Shown: positions 35,788 through 48,447, counted from the stretch's first letter. The stretch is 64,000 nucleotides of DNA from Ecdyonurus torrentis (GCA_949318235.1 OX439136.1:3272559-3336558), one strand, 5' to 3'. Program-made: numbers and translations. Notes: generated by a model not told the origin, from the sequence alone.

Positions 35788-35952
35788 ATGCTATTAAACC
35801 GCCTCCCTGGCCAAACGAGAAAGTCGCAATATGTTGTGCATACTCATAGCCAACCGTACCCAGAACAAATGAAATCAGGAAGTATTATTTACTTTTTGAA
35901 TTTTGTTTTTTCAGTTGTGTTAATTTATTTGCTTGTTTGTTTGTTGATTTAA
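35788..35952 (+). CDS. Weak candidate small ORF (54 codons), unrecognised
   Basis: ATG opens a frame whose first 30 residues are polar and GC-richer than the surroundings (MLLNRLPGQTRKSQY then VHTHSQPYPEQMKSG). It then becomes strongly hydrophobic (IIYFLNFVFSVVLIYLLVCL), like a signal-anchor or simply T-rich DNA. The first 30 codons could instead be an exon ending before the GTATTA at about 35885, but joining that site to the 36164 acceptor gives a stop. No homology recognised. Confidence 0.15.
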   Translation: MLLNRLPGQTRKSQYVVHTHSQPYPEQMKSGSIIYFLNFVFSVVLIYLLVCLLI

Positions 35953-36163
35953 TTATATTTATTAAACATTGGAATAGTTTAGAGTAACATTACATCCTAA
36001 CCCCCAATGAGAAAATAAACTAAAGTACCTAGAAATTACTATCTTACTATGAAACCATTGAAAATCTCACTCAAATAAAAAGCACTTCAATAGCAAACGT
36101 GACCTCTCAACAATGAAAAAAGTATTAACAATTATTATGAAGTACTTATGGTATTTTCTATAG

Positions 36164-36300
36164 GGACGCACGCCACCAGCTGGTAGCATAAGAATAGCGT
36201 GTAGTTCCGGTGATAGCTGGCTTCAATCTTTCATAGGATCGGGTGTAGGTGATTTACAAAATCATGTTCACTTTAAGTTGTATGCCCATTTTGAAAGAAC
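36164..36300 (+). CDS. Weak candidate internal exon, unrecognised
   Basis: A splice-acceptor-like TATTTTCTATAG precedes a GC-richer open stretch that starts directly after an in-frame TAG. It reads through RTPPAGSIRIACSSGD, then LQNHVHFKLYAHFERTR and beyond without a stop for about 70 codons. A possible donor is GTAATA at 36301. The composition stands out from the AT-rich background, and the peptide is varied rather than low-complexity. I do not recognise a family. It could be a true host exon, an unclassified transposon piece, or chance. Confidence 0.25.
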
Positions 36301-36348
36301 TCGTAATAAACTGGGGAAATACGATTTCAACCTAATGTTTTATAAACT

Positions 36349-36383
<35 letters not shown>

Positions 36384-36658
36384 CTTGTCAGATTTGAAAA
36401 GCTATTTTTGAAATATAATAAAACTTGACCGGTATTTAACTTCTTTCAAATAATAGCTTATTATATTTGACCTAAAATCGATTATATTATATTCTAATCT
36501 GTTCGTAACAATAGTTATACCATCAAAATGCAAAAGTTAACAATTTAGTATTATATTGAAAGAAAAACTGAAAACGAGACATTAAAATAATTATTATTAA
36601 TTACAATTTTTCTAATACTAAATAAAAAAGAATTATAAATCAATCTTATACCTATATA

Positions 36659-36666
<8 letters not shown>
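36301..36666. other. AT-rich DNA without a recognisable gene
   Basis: T-run at 36352-36379; nothing else supported. Confidence 0.4.

Positions 36667-36667
<1 letters not shown>

Positions 36668-36745
<78 letters not shown>
36668..36745. repeat. (AT)n microsatellite
   Basis: About 39 AT units, followed by a short interrupted TATATATATG stretch. Confidence 0.95.
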
Positions 36746-38173
<1,428 letters not shown>

Positions 38174-38606
38174 CATGACTTCATGTATTAATAATTAAAA
38201 GTAAATAAATAATCATATACACAAAATTTAATTAAGAAAATAATATAATAAATATATTAATTAAAAAATAAATAAAAGATGACAGTTAAATATACAAAAA
38301 GTTTCAAGATAAATTACCTTAATGCAAAGTAAAGAGAGTTGAGTAATTACCATAAGAACAAAATCTTATATTATATAACTTTTTTATATTCTTTAGAGGT
38401 TCATAATTTAGTCATTGTAACTGATCGTTAATCATTTTTAAATTTGAATGTACATTATGTACAACATAATTTTTCCCATGGTCTTTTAGTACCTCAGTTT
38501 CTATCGTCTTTTTTTTTTCCAATGTAAATATCACGTGATATGTTTTCTTCTTAGATTCTTTGAAATTTTTTTAGATTTATTACCTGATTCTCTATTCAAG
38601 TTTAAG

Positions 38607-38853
38607 TTAAAGCCATAGACCACATAAAACAACGTGTGCTTTTTAATGAATAAACACGAAATGGGATCTTTAAAACTGATGACAATTTTTACCAGAATGC
38701 TAATGTAGCCCCTCAAAAGAGCGTGAAAAAACTGTAAAGTATGCAATTTGCGTGAATATTCATGTTAATGACGTCAGAAACATGCAAAAATTAGTATGAA
38801 AATGTTGTGCAGGTTGCATAAATCGAATTTTCTGATCACTGCTAAGGGGCTAC
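38607..38853 (+). mobile_element. TTAA MITE family A, copy 3 (right-truncated)
   Basis: It begins TTAAAGCCATAGACCACAT and follows copies 1 and 2 through AATGACGTCAGAAACATGCA and GGTTGCATAAAT. The match stops at about GGGGCTACTG, so the right quarter and right TIR are missing. Confidence 0.75.
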
Positions 38854-39309
38854 TGTATTTATTATATTCCATCCATCAGGATATCCAAGTGTACCTCTAA
38901 ATTGTTTATATTTAATTTATTAAAGCCTGATACACGTTGAAATATTCTCAATTTATTATAAATTTCCATTCAATTATCGCATTGAAAATATTATTAATTT
39001 ACCAAAATTATTGTTCTGTGTAAAAAAACGTTTCGTAATTCCTATAGTCTTTTTAGCATTTCTGTATTATATAGCATTCTATCGTGGGGGTATACAATTT
39101 ATTATTAACATTTGGTAATATTTTTAAGGGTTGTTACAAGTGTCAAAGCTTTGAGATTCTAAAGTTCACTTTAATCCTTTGGTGTTTTACGAAAGCCCTA
39201 CGCTTGCCCAATAAAAATGCGTAATACCATTTAAATCATCAATACATTTTTATGTTCCGAAAAAAAAAAGTTACACACAAGCTTTACGGTATAACAAACT
39301 ACAAACCAT
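38854..39309. other. AT-rich DNA without a recognisable gene
   Basis: Nothing supported beyond scattered AT-rich words. Confidence 0.35.
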
Positions 39310-39385
39310 AAAAATTTTTAACTCGTGACCATCAGATTTAAGGGAGAAAAAAATTGTTAATGAATTAATATTACATGGGACTAAT
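39310..39385 (+). mobile_element. Family E fragment
   Basis: AACTCGTGACCATCAGAT and TTACATGGGACTAATGG align to the middle of family E (compare 41230-41295). Confidence 0.45.
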
Positions 39386-39397
39386 GGAATGACTAAT

Positions 39398-39543
39398 AAA
39401 GGAACAACTGTTTTGAAGCTGACTTTATGTGATTTCGGTTTCATCCACTTCCGTTTCTATTTACTACGCAAGGGCAGAACGTCGAAACGGAAGCGGATGT
39501 GAGCAAAATTGCATAATAGCCGTCTCAAAACAATTGTTCCTTT
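39398..39543. mobile_element. Palindromic MITE family J, copy 2
   Basis: Outer ends AAAGGAACAACTGTTTTGA and TCAAAACAATTGTTCCTTTT and inner arms CATCCACTTCCGTTTC and GAAACGGAAGCGGATGTGAG are mirrored. It is more complete than copy 1. Confidence 0.75.
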
Positions 39544-39624
39544 TTTAATCATATGGCCTCAAACATATTTGTTTAAAATTTTGCATTATCGTATTATAAT
39601 AAAATATTTATGTACAGCTACAGT

Positions 39625-39835
39625 AATGGGAGGATATCGGTTAAAAAAAAAATGCTTAAAAATGAGTATGGCTTAAAACTCGTAAAAGTACGTCTGGTAT
39701 TTCTCATTTAAATTTCTCCGGAACCGGTGGAGTAGTTTTCTCAAAAATCGCAAAAAATGTGTTTTTCCCCATAAGCGTAATGTTAAATTAGGGGACCCTT
39801 AGCTTTCCCCGCGCGCTAAACCGATAACCTCCAAT
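39625..39835 (+). mobile_element. MITE family B, copy 5
   Basis: Left end AATGGGAGGATATCGGTTAA; right end CTAAACCGATAACCTCCAAT. The core has all family landmarks, including AGTAGTTTTCTCAAAAATCG and GGGGACCCTTAGCTTTCCCC. Confidence 0.8.
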
Positions 39836-39949
39836 CTACGTCCAAATATCATAATTTTTTAATAAATTATTTTTTCAGACCTTAATAAATTAACATTATA
39901 AAGAAATACCAAGGCACTAAAAATGTCTCATTATTGTTTATTTCATACT

Positions 39950-40040
39950 TTGTTTATTTTGATTGTATGATGAAAGAAATTAATAAATAAATATTCAAAA
40001 TATTTATTCATTTCTTTCATCCTACAATCACAATACACAA
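39950..40040. mobile_element. Two LINE tails joined tail to tail
   Basis: The left part reads GATTGTATGATGAAAGAAAT then TAATAAATAAATATTC. The right part is the reverse complement of GATTGTAGGATGAAAGAAAT and GAATAAATATTTTGAAT. Both match the tails at 20150 and 24152, so two 3' ends meet head-on. Confidence 0.6.
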
Positions 40041-40602
40041 AAGCATATCGGCTTAGGTTATTGTATCAGTTGATGCAATTAGAAATGATAGTCAAAATAC
40101 ACAATTATAACACGCAGACATTAATATATCACAAAACATATTGATACATAATATGTAGAAAAAACTTTTTAAAATTAAACTTTAAATGCATTGTTTTATC
40201 TGATTTATTAACTTTCATAAACTCGAATCATCAATATATTTTTAATATACTCTATTTACTGCTCTCTACGTGCACAATGATGTACGAGTATATTTTACTT
40301 ATCCATAACGTTAATTTCATTATTTAAATAAACTTTTAAGTAATTAAAACTTAAATTAAAAAAAAAATAAAATTGGAAATAATATTAAAAAAATTATATA
40401 TTAAATTTAAAAAAAAAATTAATAACTAACATTAATTTATAAAAAAACATAATATTGTCATTATTGTATTTTAAACTATAAACAATAAGAAAATCTTAAA
40501 AATAGTTTTAATTTTACCTTTAAAAGTTATCAAAATTGTAAAAATTTAGTATCAATATTTCAAATTTATATTAAAGCAATTTTTTGTTTTAAAAGTTTTA
40601 TC
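40041..40602. other. AT-rich DNA without a recognisable gene
   Basis: Very AT-rich, no open frame or repeat copy. Confidence 0.4.
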
Positions 40603-40663
40603 AAAATCATCGATTATACCATTGCATTAAAAATGTTAATGCAATGGTATAATCGATGATTTT
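40603..40663. repeat. Perfect 28-bp hairpin with 5-base loop
   Basis: The left arm (40603-40630) begins AAAATCATCGATTATACCAT. The right arm (40636-40663) is its exact reverse complement, and the loop is AAATG. There is not a single mismatch in 28 bp. Confidence 0.9.
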
Positions 40664-40779
40664 AATTAAAATTTAATTTAAAATATAGTATTTTTAAAAA
40701 ATTAAGCTCTTATTAATAAAGTTCTTGAACAGAGTGTTAAATACATATTTGTAAAGTCTGTGAATACCTCAAATATCCA

Positions 40780-41116
40780 TTAAAGGCGTTTAACACAAGA
40801 AAACTTCTCTAATAAAATCAGCGTTGATTTGGCCAGAATAATTAATATCTAATTTATTTTCCATTCACGAAATGGCAGATGTGGTTTTATGACGTCACAG
40901 CTCAAGTCAACGCGTGCGGTACAAGCGAGGTGTCACGTCATAAAACCGTATCTTCCATATCGTGACTGGGAAATAAATTAGCAATCAATGAACCCAGCCA
41001 AATCAACGTTAAATATGTAGGTGCTTTAGGACGTTAGACAAGTTTTTTTTTTTTTTTTTTTTTAATTTATTATTATTTTTTTTTTTTTTCAAGTTTTTAA
41101 GTTTTCAAGCCTTTAA
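40780..41116. mobile_element. Palindromic TTAA MITE family D, copy 2
   Basis: It begins TTAAAGGCGTTTAACAC. Arms CGTTGATTTGGCCAGAATAA and CAGCCAAATCAACG flank a core with ATGACGTCACAGCTC. The right end is disturbed by T-runs (41042-41090) and ends CCTTTAA. Family E copy 1 starts three bases further on. Confidence 0.7.
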
Positions 41117-41119
41117 GTT

Positions 41120-41455
41120 TTAAGGGTTGTGTATAGATGGCTTGTGTCTCAAATTTAAAAGAAAACTTCAGAACTTTATGATGCCATTTGAAAGTTAACA
41201 GTAACAGCTACCTATGATAAATTTTTTAGAACCCGTGACCATCAGATAAGAGAGAAAATAATTATTGAAATTAACATGGGCTCTTATGGGACTAAAACTT
41301 TAAAAAATCATAATTTAAAATCTAGCATGATGACCTTCCAATTTTTTACATTTTTGAAGAAACCATATCCTAATGTATCACTGTGCAAAATTTCAGATTT
41401 TTTTTTCTTTACAATTTTTTAGTCAAATCCCGCAGTACCTGATTTCCCGCCTTAA
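41120..41455 (+). mobile_element. TTAA-ended MITE family E, copy 1
   Basis: It begins TTAAGGGTTGTGTATAGATG and ends GATTTCCCGCCTTAA. Internal landmarks: GATGCCATTTGAAAG, CAGCTACCTATGATAAATT, CGTGACCATCAGATAAGAG, CTCTTATGGGACT and GCAAAATTTCAGA. TIR similarity is short (TTAAGG). Copy 2 at 54291 has the same order. Confidence 0.7.
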
Positions 41456-42117
41456 GTGATATAGAAACATTTTATTTTACGTCAAAGTGTCTTTACCTTT
41501 AAAAATAAACATTACATCCAAATTAAAAAAATATACAGTAAATAACACATTTAACCTCATATAAATAAATTAACATAAGGTGATGAAAATTTTAACTTGT
41601 CAGCAGTTAAAAATTATTAATATTTAAATTTAATATTTAATAATATGTGTATTAGGGAGAGTCATAAAAATATATTAACCTTGTTAAAATATGCCAAATT
41701 ATTGACGATATATATGTGAAAATATTTAAATTACCATCACTTAATTACACGACTATTTTAAACAACCCAATTTTCTTATACATATATAGATATTTTCACA
41801 GAATTTTATTTAAATATAAATATATTAAGTAATTTTGAAAATGATTATAATTTAAACGTCGTAGTTTACTATTATAATATTCCTATTACTTTATGAATAC
41901 TATTGTTGTTATGTTACAACTTTATATTATATAAAAATATGAGTTTTACTTTATATGATTTACAATGTAACTTTCATACATAATGTATAATTATGCTTAA
42001 ATGTTGACTATTATCACTGATTTCATTTTTTATTTTTAAAGTATAAATGAAAAAAACCTTACTTTTAACAACTTGACCACAAATGTATAAATGAATAATT
42101 TTAATTAAAATAATATT
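41456..42117. other. AT-rich DNA without a recognisable gene
   Basis: Nothing supported. Confidence 0.4.
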
Positions 42118-42357
42118 TCATTAGAAATTATCGGTTAAAAAAATTCTTAAAAAATTTCTATAGCTTAAAACACGTCTAGTATTTCTAGTCTAGTATTTCT
42201 AGTTTTTTATTGTCTATTATTTCTCATTTAAATTTCTCAGGAATCACTAGATCAGTTTTCTCAAAACTCGCAAAAAATATGTTTTTCCCCATAAGCGTAA
42301 TGTTAAATTAGGGAACCTGCAGTTTCCCCCGCGCGCTAAACCGATAAGTTCCAATGA
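42118..42357 (+). mobile_element. MITE family B, copy 6
   Basis: The left end TCATTAGAAATTATCGGTTA mirrors TAAACCGATAAGTTCCAATG. The core contains a local triplication of TCTAGTATTTCT (42174-42220) where other copies have one. Confidence 0.75.
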
Positions 42358-42369
42358 AAACTTTTCTAT

Positions 42370-42535
42370 TGGTTTAAAATATGTAAAAGTTTGTCTAGTA
42401 TCCCTCATTTAATTTAAATAATATCTGAATAAGTGCAGCAGTATTTATTTTCCCCAGAGAACGCTTATAATAACATAATGGTTCCTCAAAGCTAAAGTAT
42501 AAAAAATTAAGGGACTCCACGCTGTACCCGCAAGT
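42370..42535 (+). mobile_element. Family B remnant
   Basis: GGTTTAAAATATGTAAAAGT, GTCTAGTATCCCTCATTTAA and GAACGCTTATAATAACATAA follow the B order in diverged form, directly after copy 6. Confidence 0.45.
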
Positions 42536-42690
42536 TCCAAATATCAATTATGTCTTAAAAACTACTTTGATTATATAATTTCAAGTGGTATTTTCATAAT
42601 AATTCATAATTATAATAATTCATGATTTCAAGTGGTATTTCACAGTATTTAATTTAACACTTTTTTACTATACAGTATATATAGGGTTTA

Positions 42691-42935
42691 TGCATTCATG
42701 TTAAAGTCGACGCCATGTTGGATAACTCAATAACATGGGTGACATAGGACACAAATAAAAATTTGCTAGTTTAAAAACACTATAATATGCAGTATTTTTG
42801 AGAGCATTGATGCTGTAAATATGTTGAGTTAATATCTCAAGTATGTGAGAAAAATAACAGTAAAACAATTTTCCAAAGAAAATTGGCTTAAATGATGTTT
42901 GTCCTATGCTGAGCAATGTTACGCACTACTCCAGT
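42691..42935 (-). mobile_element. Family G repeat, copy 2
   Basis: This is the reverse complement of 30335-30585 over its length (AAAGTCGACGCCATGTTGGA near 42704; GTCCTATGCTGAGCAATGTT near 42901). The minus-strand 71-codon frame across it is not shared intact by copy 1. Here it is not inside family F. Confidence 0.65.
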
Positions 42936-43216
42936 ATAATGTAAGTAGATAACCTATGTAATCCAGAGAGGATTCCCGCTGAAAAGTACTGGTCAGCTGG
43001 AGACGTGTATTGCGGGTCAAAATTACATTGATCAAATGGGCAACAAAATATAACTTCCAGGATAAAATAAAATTAAAGGCAACAGAAAATTGAATAACGA
43101 TTTTCTCTTTGGATTACCTATCTATAGGAATACCTTACTCCAGTATGGCCTCCAAGTGCGATAAATATGACGTCATCCGCATACACCCTATAATATGTTC
43201 TGTACAGTGTACATGG

Positions 43217-43345
43217 ACACGGATCAAAGAAATAACGTAATTTATGCTCATTATAGCATAAATGTTGCTATTTTGGAATTGTATAATTATGCTGTGCTAC
43301 ACTAAAATAAGCAGCATAATTATTATTTAATGTAGCATAAGTTAT
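43217..43345. mobile_element. Family F element, partial
   Basis: It starts ACACGGATCAAAGAAATAAC, continues GTAATTTATGCTCATTATAG and AGCAGCATAATTATTATTT. The right end is not clear. Confidence 0.55.
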
Positions 43346-44469
43346 GTTATAATAATAATGAATAAATTTTTAAAAAATTTAGTAATGTTTTTATAGCGTG
43401 TATGTATTTTAAGCCAAAACAAGTAAAAATGAAATTTAACAAATTTAATAAAAAGACAATACATTCACAGAAGCCATTTTTAAATAAAAATGACAGTTTT
43501 TGAAGCATAAAAACGTTTTGCTGCATTATATCAATGTTTATTTATTAAAAAAAAAAAAAAAAAAAAAGTACTTCTGAGATTATTGCCTTTAGCTAAACAA
43601 GTATAGAAGTATAAAATATTAAATGTTGACTTGAAGTAAGTTGAAATGTAGACAAATAACTTATACGAATTATTCTTATATACTTTTACTTCAGAGATTT
43701 CAATTCAATTAACTCAATAAATAACTTGTAATATATATAAAATTACTTTATAAAACAAAATCATCCGTGTTTTTTTTATTTGATTCAAACAATTATTTAC
43801 TTACTTTGATAACAAGTCCCAGTTCTTATTGTTTAATTTATACACTATATTATATTATATAACTTTTTCATTAAATAAACTACAACTTTATAGTTATTTA
43901 TTATGTTTTGTTTTTAAATCTTATAAATATACAGTATAGAAACAAACTGATATCGAGAGAGCTTGAAGGCTATAGAGATTTACTGAAATGTGTTTTAGTT
44001 TTGTCATAAAATATAATGTGCATCAAGCTGCATCGAGTGCAATGTAGCGAGCTTGTTTCTAGAATTGCATTCGGAGATGACGCAGTTTTTTTTTTTTTTT
44101 TTTTTTGCAAGGATAACAAAAGTAATTCTTTTTTTTTACTGCATTTTTGTCTTTTATTGAATAAACGGCGTATGTTTTATTAACTTTATTTTACGGCAAT
44201 TTTCTCTGGGATATTTTCATATTACACATTCTTGAGCAATGATTTAATAATTTAATTATTTTAATTTTCAATCACCCGGTTACATTGTATTTATTCTGAT
44301 GCGATGCAAATCATATACGATTTTTCATGGTATCACCATAGTAGTTACATATTAATATTTTAATTTTCAATAAATAACTAAACATTTTAATTAAAATAAA
44401 ATAAACATATCTTTATATATAATTAAAATATAACATAATATTTGTTAATATAATTATGTATTAAAATGC

Positions 44470-44472
<3 letters not shown>
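43346..44472. other. AT-rich DNA without a recognisable gene
   Basis: A-run at 43549-43567 and T-run at 44085-44106; otherwise nothing supported. Confidence 0.4.
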
Positions 44473-44500
<28 letters not shown>

Positions 44501-44663
44501 ATTATTTCAAACACACAAATATACAAAGTCCAACCAAGGCATAGCCTTATCGGTTGGTTCATTTATTGTTACACAATCATGTCTTATTATATTATATTAC
44601 TACATATACATATTTTTTATTATATATATTTCAAAAGCAAATAAAGTACGTATTTACACAAAA

Positions 44664-44720
<57 letters not shown>

Positions 44721-45088
44721 CGTTTAAGAGAAGTATTTTTATAATACAAGAAGCAAAAATTAATCATCATTAATCAATACAAACAGCAAAAAATTATTCA
44801 ACATTTTATAAATTATCAAGAAAGAATTTTTTCATATTAAATTTCGTTTCATTTTTATTTGCAAAACTTTTTAATTCTGATGGAATTTGATTCCATAATT
44901 TAGGAAGTAAAAATTTTTTGTCCTTTCAGTGAATCTATTTACAATTCTTGGTACAAATAAAGGATTGGTCACTGCTGTTCTGGTACTATAAATATGAGTT
45001 CTCGGTATACCATGAGAATTTTCAAAATAATTTTCACAAATAAAAGAACATTTAAACATTTCTTCTATTGGCAATATCTTAAAGTACT
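44473..45088 (-). mobile_element. 5'-truncated LINE, copy 2
   Basis: Inverted relative to copy 1. It shows the terminal T-run (44473-44500), the conserved hairpin (44530-44557), the long internal T-run (about 44667-44720), then the last roughly 90 codons of the reverse-transcriptase gene, ending at 45088 inside the codons for PIEEMFKCSF's upstream region. One A fewer in a homopolymer near 44919 shifts the frame after FTERTK, so the coding part is broken. It is otherwise nearly identical to copy 1. Confidence 0.85.
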
Positions 45089-45294
45089 AATATATATAAT
45101 ATATAATATATATAATATGTAAAGTTTTTATAATGTTAATAATATAACAAATAACTAAAAAAAAAAATATATATATATATTAATAAAATAAAAACATGCT
45201 CTTTTAAGTGCAATAAATTTGATTTTAATGGTAATGTTTCTTTTTTACCAGTTTATTATTATATTTTTTGTTCTTTTAAAACATGAAAATTTGT

Positions 45295-45345
45295 ATGTCA
45301 TAGAAATTTCTTGGTCTTAAACTGCAGTAGTTTTCTCAAAAATCA
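45295..45345 (+). mobile_element. Family B core fragment
   Basis: Contains CTGCAGTAGTTTTCTCAAAA, the most conserved block of family B, next to family A copy 4. Confidence 0.4.
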
Positions 45346-45383
45346 CTTTTAGGATGGTCTCACAATGCTAAAATACTCAAAAT

Positions 45384-45732
45384 AAAAGGAATAGGCCAGA
45401 AGAAAATAAAAGTATTTATATCACAAAACACTTCATTGGACTTAAATAAATAACTTTAGTTTATCTTAAAGCCCAACTGTAGCTCCGTAGCAGTGATCAG
45501 AAAATTTCAATTTATGCAACCTGCACAAAATTTTTTACTAGTTTTTGCATGTTTCTGACGTCAGAAACATGAATAGTCACGGAAAGTTCATACTGTACAG
45601 TATTTTCACGCTCTCTCGTGGGGCTACATTAACATTCTGGTAAAAATTGTATTCAATTTTTAAGATCCAATTTCGTGTTTATTCATTAAAAACCCACAAT
45701 ATGTTGTTTTATTATGTGTTCTATGGCTTTAA
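45384..45732 (-). mobile_element. TTAA MITE family A, copy 4
   Basis: This is the reverse complement of copy 1: the right end CTATGGCTTTAA is intact and the left end TAAAAGGAATAGGCC is slightly mutated. It contains CTGACGTCAGAAACATGAAT. Confidence 0.75.
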
Positions 45733-46160
45733 GGGCCTTTCCACTGTTTTCCTGATTTTGAATGTTTACACGTCACCATATAAACACCCTTAAATTTTAA
45801 CACACTTGAATTTATTGTGTATCAAAAATATTGCTTTTTAAGCTAAAACCATAAGTATTTACATTTATTGAAGAAAAATACATGTTTCAAATAAACGAAA
45901 TTATAATAAGAATCTATATATACCCCCCCCCCCCTCCCACACATATTAAAATATACAGTACAAACTATACAATGCAAGAAGAGAATACTTAGTGAATAAA
46001 TAACAACAAAAAGTAAACAAAGAACAGTATAATAAACGATAAAGATCAGATTTATAAAACATAAAAAAAACATGCGACTTCTAAACTATATTAATGTTGA
46101 GTTTCATTGATTTAAACAGCTAGGCCACCTACACAGTGGAAATTCTCTATAATACATATT
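45733..46160. other. AT-rich DNA without a recognisable gene
   Basis: A C-run at 45923-45936; a 76-codon minus frame (45843-46073) is Phe/Leu/Cys-rich and unrecognised. Confidence 0.35.
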
Positions 46161-47158
<998 letters not shown>

Positions 47159-47745
47159 CAATAGAGAACAACTAACGTAAGGGTCCCGTAATTTAATATT
47201 ACGCATAAATCCCTTGTCAACTTACTTTTTATCATTTAGAATACTAGACTGATAATTACCATACCTTAATATCCATGAATTAGACACCAACACTTTGAGT
47301 TTGTATTTATTTTCATTTACTTTCATTTTAACGGTTATTTCACGCATCTGACGTCCCAACGTACCGATGGGGCCGTGATAGGGGTAAAGAACTTGAGGAA
47401 GGGGCTTAAATTTATCACGTGACCAGAACTGTGACTGTGATTGGCGTCGGTACATTGTGACGTCAGATACGTGATATAACCGCAAAAAGGAAAATAAATA
47501 CAAAATCAATGTGTTGGTGTCTAATTCATGGATATTAAGGTATGGTAATTATCAGTCTAGTATTCTGAATGATAAAAAAGTAAGTTGGCAAGGGCTTTAA
47601 GGGGTGAGTCAGTTTATTATTTTTATTATTGAGAAAACTACTCCACCGATTCCAGAGATATTTAATGAGGAATTCTAGACATACTTTTACGTGTTAAAAG
47701 ACGGAATTTTTTAAAGAAATTTTTAAACCGATAATCTCTATTCAG
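47159..47745 (-). mobile_element. MITE family B, copy 8 (split)
   Basis: The left part has AAGGGTCCCGTAATTTAATA then TTACGCATAA. The right part resumes with GAGAAAACTACTCCACCGAT, CATACTTTTACGTGTT and AAACCGATAATCTCTATT. Element C (47205-47600) lies between. Confidence 0.7.
47205..47600. mobile_element. Palindromic TTAA MITE family C (nested in B)
   Basis: Arms of about 110 bp mirror each other: CCCTTGTCAACTTACTTTTT and TTAGACACCAACACTTTGAG at the left; GTGTTGGTGTCTAATTCATG and AAAAAGTAAGTTGGCAAGGG at the right. The right tip is TTAA; the left is ATAA. Two GACGTC sites lie in the core. The 95-codon minus frame through it is a palindrome artefact. Confidence 0.75.
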
Positions 47746-47973
47746 AGCTTATGCTTCACATTAAAATAACATTGCGGACTTAGCGCACAGTGTTGTAGTC
47801 GATCGCCCTTTTTTCGATCCGATCACGATCCGATTAATTGAGATGTAGCTCGATCCGATCTCGATCACGATCTTCAAAACTCGAGACTATCCGATCACAA
47901 TCCGATCTGATCTACTATCATTTGATCGAAAATTTTCGATCGTTTTCAATAATAAATGTAGGTATGTAAGAAC

Positions 47974-48119
47974 GGCATACAGACAGAAGGCCCGCGGACA
48001 AAAGGCCCTACGACAAAAGACCCTACCCGTGCGCCGCTCGCCGATATGCTTTAACTGTGCGCACAGCCAGGGCCTTTTGTCCGAGGGCCTTTTGTCCGCG
48101 GACCTTCTGTCAGACATTC
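47974..48119. mobile_element. hAT-like MITE nested in hAT1
   Basis: This 146-bp GC-rich palindromic element has CAGACAGAAGGCCCGCGGAC at the left and GTCCGCGGACCTTCTGTC at the right. The word GACAAAAGGCCC recurs in direct and inverted copies. It is flanked by the perfect 8-bp duplication GTAAGAAC (47966-47973 and 48120-48127). The minus-strand 76-codon frame is an artefact of the repeats. Confidence 0.85.
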
Positions 48120-48283
48120 GTAAGAACTTTGTAAATTATAATAATTATGAAAAAAAAAAAAAAAAAAAAAAAAAGGAACTTATACTGTAATAATATATTA
48201 TACTTAACAGTATTTTTATATTCATATTTCCGTGCAAAATTTTTTTTAATAAATAAATGTGTTACATAATTGTTAGTTCTTAC

Positions 48284-48447
48284 CTTAAGATGTTTTATTA
48301 GATTTGCTGCAACAGATTTAAAGGCTATACGACGTTATTCGGTTTATTTTTGCACGATAAATACAAACACTGAATACCAAGCTCTTTCCCACTTTTATCT
48401 TTTTTAGGAGCTCCAGTTACGTGATAAAATTCTTTTAAGCTATTATT
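48284..48447 (-). pseudogene. Relic of a BED-type zinc finger exon (hAT transposase)
   Basis: Read on the minus strand, one frame gives KEFYHVTGAP, then GIQCLYLSCKNKPNN. After a shift of frame near 48326 it gives AANLIKHLK, directly followed by GTAAG, a good splice donor. The spacing of two Cys, then Asn-Leu and a His-Leu-Lys end, fits the N-terminal BED finger that binds DNA in many hAT transposases. Only one His is visible, as the second would lie in the next exon. No catalytic domain was found. Confidence 0.4.

Noticed and set aside
47222..47509. 95-codon minus frame
   Set aside because: It runs through palindrome C and ends within it; the palindrome explains the composition.
47887..48117. 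76-codon Arg-rich frame
   Set aside because: It lies across the nested palindromic MITE in hAT1; the apparent repeats come from its GACAAAAGGCCC modules.
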